DNA of 64,000 nucleotides from JALNZU01 sp964463695 (lineage in GTDB: Bacteria > Bacteroidota > Bacteroidia > Bacteroidales > F082). Position 1 is the stretch's first letter. Each line of letters begins with the position of its first letter. The notes beneath the pieces were generated by a model, which made no database searches, was not told where the DNA came from, and saw only the letters and a program-made list of their open reading frames with translations. The translations under genes and the position numbers were made by a program. The stretch covers positions 1-64,000 of the forward strand of contig CAYXCZ010000009.1 of assembly GCA_964463695.1 (NCBI GenBank), in the 5' to 3' direction. Shown piece by piece: positions 17,497 to 24,869 of the stretch.

Positions 17497-20400
17497 CTAT
17501 ACTTTTAGGAATCGTTTTTTGAACCTGTATCTCGCTAGATAGAGCGTATGATACATTGCTGGAACAACAACCAATGTTAGCACGGTAGCAAAGGAAAGTC
17601 CAAAGATAACTGTCCATGACATAGGTCCCCAGAATAAGGCATTGTCACCACCAAAGTAAATATCAGGATCGAAATTTTCGAACAATCCAATGAAGTCAAT
17701 ATTTAAACCTACAGCTAAAGGCACAAGGCCTAATACTGTAGTTATAGCAGTTAGTAACACAGGTCTGAGTCGGGTTTTACCAGCTTCGACAACACATTCG
17801 ATTGATTCTTTCACAGGTAAGTCATCTTTTGGGCTAATCCCGAGACTAATTTTGCGATTGAGTTTCAATAAACTAATATAGTCAATTAGCACAATTCCAT
17901 TATTTACCACGACCCCGGCAAGTGAAACAATTCCAATACCGGTCATGATCACAACGAAATCCATTTGGAAGGTAGCCAAACCACCAAAAACCCCAATGGT
18001 GCTCATTAACACTGTTGACATAATAATAACGGGTTTGATAACAGAATTAAACTGAGCAACAAGGATCAAAACAATGAGAGCCACAGCTATCAACAAGGCA
18101 TTCACAAGAAAGCCCATCGAAGCTTCCTGTTCCTCCTGTTCACCGGTAAATGAATATCGATAGCCGTCAGGGAACTCCATCGAAGCAAGAACAGGCTTGA
18201 GTTTGTTGTTAATCTCAGTTGCATTATAGCCTTCCAAAACATTTGAATAAATGGTAATGACCCTGTTTCTGTCGATTCGGGAAACCGACCCATAAGTTGA
18301 ACTTAATGAAACATCAGCAACGGCAGAAATTGGAACTGAAACCAATTTTCCGCTGGCTTGATCTCTGAAAGTGATCGTTTGATTAATAAGCGAGGCAATA
18401 TTATACCTGTATTCATCCTGCATGCGAAGCTGAATTGGATACTCATCTTCCCCAACTTTGTAGTTTGAAATTTCAGATCCAAACAAAGCTGTACGAATTG
18501 TACTTCCAATTTGAGCAGTCGAAAGGCCAAATCTGCGTGCTCTGTCACGATCTATTGTAACATTTATTTCAGGTTTTCCAAGGTCGAGGTCAATTTGAAG
18601 CGCTTCGATACCAGGGATATAGGCATTATTGATCTCACTAATAACGGAGTCAGTAATTGCCAGAAGTTTATCAAAGTCGCGACCACTTACCTCGATATTG
18701 ATTGGTTTTCCAACAGGAGGACCTTCGTTTTGCTTTTCAACTGTAATCACAGCGCCTGGATAATTACCAATGATTGCAGTAGACATTTCCTTCATAATAT
18801 CCACAGTACTAACACCTCCTCTATCCTGAAAATCAACAAAAGTTACAGTGATGAGACCCTTATTAGGAGTTCCTCCCCTGCCAGTAAAACCATCATTCTC
18901 GCCCACTGCTCCTTTTCCAACATTGGTAAGTACCGATTTCACAAGAGGTTTATATGGTTCAAGAATCCGATTTATATGTGCTTCAAGGATTTTGGTAACA
19001 GAGTCGGTAGCTTTTATGTCGGTACCTAAAGGAAGTTCTGCCGAAACATTCACATATTTTGGATCTCCGGAAGGAAAAAACTCAACAGTTGGTTTAGTTC
19101 CGAAATAAAAGGCAATTGAAAAAATCATAAGAAAAAAGGTCCCAATCACAACCCAAAGCGCATTCTTGCCTTTTAAAGCGAAACTTAGGGTAAGTATGTA
19201 CATCCTTTCCAACCAAACAAGAAACACATTTTGAAACCAACGAGCCTGACGATTTAAGAAGGCCAAATTAGCAAGACCTATTAAAGCAAATAAAACAAGA
19301 AGGCTACCTATTGTATTTTTTCCGATGAAATATGCAATTGCAGCAAGGGTTATCATAATTCCAGCAACAATCAGTGTATTCTTTGCATTTGGGCGTTCGT
19401 TCGGATCTTCATTTTTAAAGAAGGCCACTAATATAACAGGGACCAACACCAAAGCTGTAAAAAGTGAAGCAGTTAAAGTTATAATCAAAGTGATGGGCAA
19501 ATATTTCATAAATTCACCCATTATCGATTCCCAGAAAATCAAAGGGAAGAAAGCAGCAAGAGTTGTTAAAGTTGAGGTTATGATTGGTATTGCAATTTCA
19601 CCCACCGCCAATCGGGCAGCCTCTCCTACTGGATGTCCTTTATCTACGAATCGATGGATATTTTCAACAACAACAATAGAGTTATCCACGAGCATTCCTA
19701 ATGCTAAAATCAGAGAGAACAGGACAATCATATTTAACTGAAAACCCATTAAACCCATAACCATGAATGAAATGAACATGGATAGCGGAATTGATATTCC
19801 TACGAATAACGCGTTTCGGGTGCCAAGGAAGTAGAATAGGATAAACACCACGAATATAACCCCCATAATAATACTGTTTTCGAGGTTTGTCAATTGGAGC
19901 TTGATTTGCTCCGACTGGTCATTCGTGAGTGTTATACGCAAATCACTTGGCAACGTATTTTCGGCACGGGATTTATCCAGCAACTTAAAGATTTTATCTG
20001 TAGCATCCAGCAAGTTTTCACCCCCCTTTTTTATGACCTGCAATGAAACAACAGGTTGATCATCCAAACGGGCAAAACTTGTTGGCTCTTCAAAGCCATA
20101 AATAACTTCGGCTACATCGCGTAAATACACAATTCGCTGATCTTCATGCTTAACAATAATATCCTCAATTTCCTTAATAGAACTAAACTCGCCGGCAACA
20201 CGTACCGATCGGCGTGTGTTTCCTGATTTTAATTCACCACCGGAAATGGACATGTTTTCATTACGGATAGCGCCGTCTATATCATTAAAGCTCAGCCTGA
20301 AAGCATCCAATTTATGCTGGTCAACATTCACTTTCACTTCCTTTTCGGTGATACCGGTTAGCTCAACTTTTGAAATCTCCGTGTAAGTTTCAATTTCATC

Positions 20401-20928
20401 CTCAAGAAACTCTGCAAAAGTCTTCAACTCATTAACGCTGTAATCGCCCGAAAGGTTAATGTTGATAATAGGAAACTCCGAGAAGTCGATATCGGTAATC
20501 ATCGGATCATCCAATAAATTGTCGGGGAGGTTCTTTTTAGCTTTGTCCACAGCATCTTTCACATCCTGTAACGCTGCTTTAATATCAACATTGGTATTAA
20601 ACTCAACAAAGATGTTCGAAACGTCCTGACTCGAAAGTGAGGTCATTTTTTTAATCCCTGTCACCGATTCAATTTCCTTTTCCAACTCGCGGGTGATGAG
20701 GTTCTCTACATCAAGTGGAGGGTTACCGGGATAGATCGTTTGCACCATTACCGTAGGAATCACGATGTCCGGAAAAAGCTCTTTTGGCATTGAACGATAT
20801 GCATAAAAACCAAAGAAAGCAAGAATCAGAATTGTCAGAAATACGGTATTTGCATTTTTTAACGCCCAGGTTGTCATGGAAAAATCCCTGATTTCCAATT
20901 CGGGCTGTGTATCTTTCATTTGTTCCAT
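17497..20928 (-). CDS. Efflux RND transporter permease subunit (HAE1/AcrB-like)
   Basis: A 1143-residue proton-driven inner-membrane pump. N-terminal TWALKNANTVFLTILILAF is TM1; the porter domain with YPGNPPLDVENLITRELE follows; LGMLVDNSIVVVENI (D415) is the proton-relay helix, with Asn where AcrB has a second Asp. Two extra hydrophobic segments (about residues 517-560) lie in the central cytoplasmic loop, explaining the length over the usual 1040. It is the last gene of tolC-tetR-adaptor-pump, 8 bp after the adaptor. The lone Asp and homology favour drug/hydrophobe export rather than metal export. Confidence 0.92.
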   Translation of the reverse strand: MEQMKDTQPELEIRDFSMTTWALKNANTVFLTILILAFFGFYAYRSMPKELFPDIVIPTVMVQTIYPGNPPLDVENLITRELEKEIESVTGIKKMTSLSSQDVSNIFVEFNTNVDIKAALQDVKDAVDKAKKNLPDNLLDDPMITDIDFSEFPIININLSGDYSVNELKTFAEFLEDEIETYTEISKVELTGITEKEVKVNVDQHKLDAFRLSFNDIDGAIRNENMSISGGELKSGNTRRSVRVAGEFSSIKEIEDIIVKHEDQRIVYLRDVAEVIYGFEEPTSFARLDDQPVVSLQVIKKGGENLLDATDKIFKLLDKSRAENTLPSDLRITLTNDQSEQIKLQLTNLENSIIMGVIFVVFILFYFLGTRNALFVGISIPLSMFISFMVMGLMGFQLNMIVLFSLILALGMLVDNSIVVVENIHRFVDKGHPVGEAARLAVGEIAIPIITSTLTTLAAFFPLIFWESIMGEFMKYLPITLIITLTASLFTALVLVPVILVAFFKNEDPNERPNAKNTLIVAGIMITLAAIAYFIGKNTIGSLLVLFALIGLANLAFLNRQARWFQNVFLVWLERMYILTLSFALKGKNALWVVIGTFFLMIFSIAFYFGTKPTVEFFPSGDPKYVNVSAELPLGTDIKATDSVTKILEAHINRILEPYKPLVKSVLTNVGKGAVGENDGFTGRGGTPNKGLITVTFVDFQDRGGVSTVDIMKEMSTAIIGNYPGAVITVEKQNEGPPVGKPINIEVSGRDFDKLLAITDSVISEINNAYIPGIEALQIDLDLGKPEINVTIDRDRARRFGLSTAQIGSTIRTALFGSEISNYKVGEDEYPIQLRMQDEYRYNIASLINQTITFRDQASGKLVSVPISAVADVSLSSTYGSVSRIDRNRVITIYSNVLEGYNATEINNKLKPVLASMEFPDGYRYSFTGEQEEQEASMGFLVNALLIAVALIVLILVAQFNSVIKPVIIMSTVLMSTIGVFGGLATFQMDFVVIMTGIGIVSLAGVVVNNGIVLIDYISLLKLNRKISLGISPKDDLPVKESIECVVEAGKTRLRPVLLTAITTVLGLVPLAVGLNIDFIGLFENFDPDIYFGGDNALFWGPMSWTVIFGLSFATVLTLVVVPAMYHTLYLARYRFKKRFLKV

Positions 20929-20936
20929 CTTCGGAA

Positions 20937-22082
20937 TTATTTATTCATGATTTTAACTACAGCACCATCGCTTACACGATTGTAACCTTCAACAATAATT
21001 ACTTCTTCAGCAGTTAAACCTGTCTCAATGAGTGTTTCTTCAAGATAAGTACGTCCGGGAGTAATATATCGCTTACGGGCAACTGGTTCACCGTTTGACT
21101 GTTCAGTAATATATAAGTACTTTCCTTTCATATCTTCTCTGATAACTTTTGAAGGAACAACTATGCTATTGGCAGCTGAAAAATCATTGACGTTAATCAC
21201 AGCAACCATATTTGGTTTGAGCATGTTCTCGCTGTTGTCAATTAAAAGTTCAACTTCAAACGTACGGTTGTTTTTATTAACTACGTTACCTATTCTGTTG
21301 ATTAAAAATGCTTTGCGAAATTCAGGATAAGTTGGTAATGTTAACACAACTGAGTCACCTTTCTTCACACTGGAGATATACCTTTCAGAAACATCAGCTT
21401 TCACATACATCTTATTCAAATTTACCATGTGAATCATTGTTATACCAGGGCCAGCAAGTTCGCCTTTTTTATGGCTTACTTTTTCAATCACTCCATCAAA
21501 AGGGGCTTTTATTGTTGCAAGATCAAGCTGAGCCTGAAGGGTTGCAAGGCGATTCTCGAGGTTAGCTTTATTGTTACTAGCTTCGAGGTACTGCATTTCG
21601 GAACCCACTTTTTGTTTCCACAAACGTTCCTGGCGCTCAAAAACATCCGTTGCCAGAACCAAGGAAGTTTTAATTTCCTGAATAGATTTATCAGTTATCT
21701 CCGTATTGAGTTTAACCAAAAGCTGCCCTTTCGACACCCTGTCGCCTTCTTTTACATACACTTCTTTGATCTGACCGTTTACTTCGGGTGAAATCATTGC
21801 TTCCTGAACAGCTATAATAGCGCCGCTTGCATCGAAATAATGATGAAAAGTAGTTGGCGCCAGAACGGAAGTAACCACCGGCACACGGTTAACATTGTTA
21901 CCATTAGCATCAGATGCTGCCAGCTGAGTTTGTATGGCTTCAATTTTTGCATTTAACTCTGTTTGCTGTTTTCTATAGCTCTCAAGTTGGGTATTGAGAT
22001 CTTGGTTCGAAGCCTCACCACCACCGCAGGAAGCCATAACTATCGCTGCAAGAGCGAAAAGGATAATGTTTATGTGTTTCAT
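20937..22082 (-). CDS. Efflux RND transporter periplasmic adaptor subunit (lipoprotein)
   Basis: The membrane-fusion partner linking pump to TolC. A lipoprotein signal (LAAIVMASC) with lipobox cysteine is followed by a coiled-coil start (about residues 30-65), the barrel-sandwich (lipoyl-like) halves around VYVKEGDRVSKGQLLVKL and IKAPFDGVIEKV, and a beta-barrel. ATG 22080-22082 (MKHINIILF) is chosen; an alternative ATG at 22098-22100 would overlap tetR by 8 bp. Between tetR and the pump, all on the minus strand. Confidence 0.9.
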   Translation of the reverse strand: MKHINIILFALAAIVMASCGGGEASNQDLNTQLESYRKQQTELNAKIEAIQTQLAASDANGNNVNRVPVVTSVLAPTTFHHYFDASGAIIAVQEAMISPEVNGQIKEVYVKEGDRVSKGQLLVKLNTEITDKSIQEIKTSLVLATDVFERQERLWKQKVGSEMQYLEASNNKANLENRLATLQAQLDLATIKAPFDGVIEKVSHKKGELAGPGITMIHMVNLNKMYVKADVSERYISSVKKGDSVVLTLPTYPEFRKAFLINRIGNVVNKNNRTFEVELLIDNSENMLKPNMVAVINVNDFSAANSIVVPSKVIREDMKGKYLYITEQSNGEPVARKRYITPGRTYLEETLIETGLTAEEVIIVEGYNRVSDGAVVKIMNK

Positions 22083-22092
22083 TTTTAAAAGA

Positions 22093-22713
22093 TTATTCAT
22101 TGCTTGTAAATTCTGGATAATGTTGATTAATATACTCGTGGCCTTTTTTGGAAATCACCCCATAAAGATGATACTTAAAAACCTCTTTAAAAAAGTAGTC
22201 TGAATGGATTTCTTCAGATGTAATAATATCGGTATGCATCAAGTTTTCAATACGTAAAACATGAAGTTTGGCTATGACTTGAGAATCGAAATTCAGACGA
22301 TACAATCCATCACTTTTACCTTTCTCAAGATTACTTAGGGTGGATTGAAACATACTACTGCGATGTAAATCACGCACTTTCTTAAATATGGATGGATAAA
22401 AACGCTTCAAGTCGAATTCAAAACCAGGGTTATGCTCTTTTATCATTTCGTTTGCAAGGTTATATACCTTAAACAATTCCTCAAGAGCGTTTAACCCCTC
22501 ATTGTACAGGTTCTTAAAATTACATGTGTTCTTCTCAACCATCTGTGCGACGGCTTTATCGACTAACTCGGTTTTATCAGTAAAATGCTGGTACAACGTC
22601 TTTTTCGAGATCCCCATTTGTCGCGCCAATTCTTCCATGCTAATGCTTTTAATGCCATAGCGCTGAAACAATTGGGTTGCCTCTTGAATGATTTCGCTGG
22701 TTTTTAAGTCCAT
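22093..22713 (-). CDS. TetR/AcrR family transcriptional regulator
   Basis: A 206-residue regulator. The N-terminal helix-turn-helix domain (EIIQEATQLFQRYGIKSISM, then ELARQMGISKKTLYQHFTDK) is typical TetR. The C-terminal ligand domain has no recognisable class. It lies inside the efflux operon, 13 bp after tolC and 10 bp before the adaptor, so it probably controls this operon. The longer frame starts inside tolC; ATG 22711-22713 (MDLKTSEII) is used. Confidence 0.92.
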   Translation of the reverse strand: MDLKTSEIIQEATQLFQRYGIKSISMEELARQMGISKKTLYQHFTDKTELVDKAVAQMVEKNTCNFKNLYNEGLNALEELFKVYNLANEMIKEHNPGFEFDLKRFYPSIFKKVRDLHRSSMFQSTLSNLEKGKSDGLYRLNFDSQVIAKLHVLRIENLMHTDIITSEEIHSDYFFKEVFKYHLYGVISKKGHEYINQHYPEFTSNE

Positions 22714-22726
22714 TTCGTTAGTACTT

Positions 22727-24070
22727 TTATTCACTTTCTGAGAGTAATGTTTCCATGGCAACGCTCTTATTCAATAAGCTAAGTGCAGCATTGATAAATT
22801 GTGATTCGGCAGTAATGTATTGATTGTGCGTATTGAGCAGGTCGAGGCTACCAGCCAAGCCTTCGGAATACTTTATACCTGTTCTCCTGAATATTTTTTC
22901 CGCAAGATCTTTATTTGAGCGTGTGTTCTGGTAAGTTGACAAAGCATTCGTTAACTCATCTTTTGTTGTTTTATGCTTAAGATTCAAACTTGTTGAAACC
23001 ATCTCTTCAGCGACTTTTGTTTTCTCGAACTGAAATTTGGCCTGTTTCACCTTATGCATTCGTTCACCACTGCTTAAAATTGGAATTTGCATGCTGATAC
23101 CCCAAACCGAGCTGCTGTACCATTTTCCCTTTGAGCTGAAGAAGTCCCACTCATTTCGTTGAGCTTGTGTCTGGTAATTCAAAAAAGCTGAAACAGTTGG
23201 TAAAAACGCACTTTGCTCCAGTTTTACCTGCAAAAGGGCCAGATCCTGCTGATTCTTCAGGATTTGGAAATCAATATTCGAACCGAGTTTAAACTGTTTG
23301 GCAAGCAGTTGTTCTGCAGCAAGTTTCTCAGTTAATGTGACTAAAGTCTCGGTAAGTTGAATCTGATCCTTATCGCTCATTCCCAGCTGATATTTTAGCA
23401 TAGCTGTTGTGCTTTCGATCTGACTAAGAATATTGGTGCGACTCACTTCCAAATCAGCCAAAAGCAAGTGAAGCTGATCGTATTCTGTTTCTTCTGCAAA
23501 GCCGTTCTCAACAATGATTCGGGTTTGCTCGGCGAGCTTTGACGTGATTTTCAACGTTGAATCAATAACTGAAATGCCTTCCTGAGATGCTAAAACCAGA
23601 AAATAAGCCTCTGATACCGATTTGTTTACCTCTGTTTTTGTTTTAACAAAACTCTTCTTACTTTGCTCCAAATAAGCCTTTGATGCCTGTAGACCAACAA
23701 GATAACTTCCTGAAAACAATAATTGATTTACTGTTGCTCCAAGGCTTCCGCTATATCTTGTTCCAAACTGAACTTCGATATCTTGTCCGGGCTGACCAAA
23801 AAAATCGCCGGGAACGAGTTGTACCGGCAACCCAATGTTGTCGTTGTAACCAATAGTTGCGCTTGCCTGAGGCAAACCGGTGGCCACCGTTTCCTTTACT
23901 TTGTATTCAGCCGACTCGATATCAAACGAAGCATTACGCAAATCATAATTGTGCTGCTGCGCATAGGCCCTTGCCTGTTCGAGGCTCAGTTGGATGACTT
24001 GCTGCGACCACAATGGTAGCGACAAAACATAGAAACTAAATAAAAACAAGAACTTTTTAAAATTGAACAT
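22727..24070 (-). CDS. TolC family outer-membrane channel protein
   Basis: A 447-residue outer-membrane efflux channel. A signal peptide ending in LWSQQ is followed by two outer-membrane-efflux repeats with long helices (SLEQARAYAQQHNYDLRNA; AKFQFEKTKVAEEMV). It is the first gene of the RND operon, with a minus-strand -7 element TAATTTTG at the complement of 24121-24128 and an inverted repeat at 24145-24172 upstream. Confidence 0.93.
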   Translation of the reverse strand: MFNFKKFLFLFSFYVLSLPLWSQQVIQLSLEQARAYAQQHNYDLRNASFDIESAEYKVKETVATGLPQASATIGYNDNIGLPVQLVPGDFFGQPGQDIEVQFGTRYSGSLGATVNQLLFSGSYLVGLQASKAYLEQSKKSFVKTKTEVNKSVSEAYFLVLASQEGISVIDSTLKITSKLAEQTRIIVENGFAEETEYDQLHLLLADLEVSRTNILSQIESTTAMLKYQLGMSDKDQIQLTETLVTLTEKLAAEQLLAKQFKLGSNIDFQILKNQQDLALLQVKLEQSAFLPTVSAFLNYQTQAQRNEWDFFSSKGKWYSSSVWGISMQIPILSSGERMHKVKQAKFQFEKTKVAEEMVSTSLNLKHKTTKDELTNALSTYQNTRSNKDLAEKIFRRTGIKYSEGLAGSLDLLNTHNQYITAESQFINAALSLLNKSVAMETLLSESE

Positions 24071-24144
24071 ATTGAATTTTTATTAATAATGATTGTAGAA
24101 CTCTGTTTTGAAATAATGGGCAAAATTATTTCTTAATGACAAAC

Positions 24145-24172
24145 GGAAACTATTTTTGTTTTAAAAGTTTCC
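24145..24172. promoter_or_regulatory. Inverted repeat, candidate TetR operator before the efflux operon
   Basis: GGAAACT (24145-24151) and AGTTTCC (24166-24172) form a 7-bp inverted repeat with a 14-bp spacer, overlapping the expected -33 zone of the tolC promoter (-7 at complement of 24121-24128). The position suits repression by the operon's own TetR; the match is inferred only. Confidence 0.35.
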
Positions 24173-24339
24173 TAAGTTTTTGTTAATTGATGTTAACTTT
24201 CGCTTTTCTACTGATAATTGATCCAATACGTAAAATATGTAACGCAGACATTATTCATCTATGTTGATGCAGCATATATGTGTTTGAATTGTGTCAAACT
24301 ACATAACACATTTAAAAATAATAACTTATGTCAATAATA

Positions 24340-24385
24340 AAAAAAACTATCCTAAAAATACGAGATTCTTGGGATAGTTTTATCG
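24340..24385 (-). terminator. Terminator after ridA
   Basis: AAAACTATCC (24343-24352) pairs with GGATAGTTTT (24372-24381), a 10-bp stem with a 19-nt loop, about 40 bp after the ridA stop. Read on the minus strand, it runs into a T-rich tract. Confidence 0.7.
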
Positions 24386-24421
24386 ACTGGAAAAAGTCGA
24401 AAAATGCGGATTTTGTTGGCG

Positions 24422-24799
24422 TTATTTCACCGCAATCGTTTCAATTTCTATTAAAGCATTGAGAGGCAACCCTTTAACTGCAAAGGCAGCACGCGCGGGA
24501 GGGCTGTTTTGATAGTATTTACCATAAACAGCATTCATGGCTGCAAAATTCGACATATCGCTAAGCAAACATGTTGATTTGACAACATTTTCAAAGGTGT
24601 AGCCAGCAGCCTCCAGAATTGCCCCGATATTTTTCATTACCTGTTCGGTTTGCACTGTAATATCCTCTTCAACAAGTTTGCCTGTTGCAGGATCGATCGG
24701 AATCTGTCCTGAGATAAACAACATCCCGTTAGCTTCAATAGCCTGACTGTAAGGACCTATTGCTCCGGGAGCATTTGATGTGGAAATAACTTTTTTCAT
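24422..24799 (-). CDS. ridA: RidA family protein (reactive enamine/imine deaminase)
   Basis: A 125-residue YjgF/YER057c/UK114 protein, which hydrolyses reactive 2-aminoacrylate-type imines. Typical segments are NAPGAIGPYSQAIEANGMLFISGQ, the arginine in SPPARAAFAVKGLPLNALIEIE, and GAILEAAGYTFENVVKST. ATG 24797-24799 is used; the longer frame starts at a TTG. A minus-strand -7 element TATATTTG (complement of 24815-24822) lies 15 bp upstream. Confidence 0.94.
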   Translation of the reverse strand: MKKVISTSNAPGAIGPYSQAIEANGMLFISGQIPIDPATGKLVEEDITVQTEQVMKNIGAILEAAGYTFENVVKSTCLLSDMSNFAAMNAVYGKYYQNSPPARAAFAVKGLPLNALIEIETIAVK

Positions 24800-24869
24800 T
24801 GTTTCAATTTTGCACAAATATATCCAATTGAATTTGGAAAATGTAAAAAACCTACAAATGAATTTGTGA

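Larger units (their letters stand above)
24071..24421. other. Intergenic region upstream of the efflux operon
   Basis: The 351-bp gap carries the tolC promoter, the inverted repeat at 24145-24172, a second short inverted repeat GTTTGA-N6-TCAAAC (24282-24299) and the ridA terminator (24340-24385). No gene is seen. Confidence 0.5.

Noticed and set aside
19325..19741. Open frames antisense to the RND pump and other long genes
   Set aside because: They lack promoters, family motifs and sensible composition, and are reflections of the coding strand.
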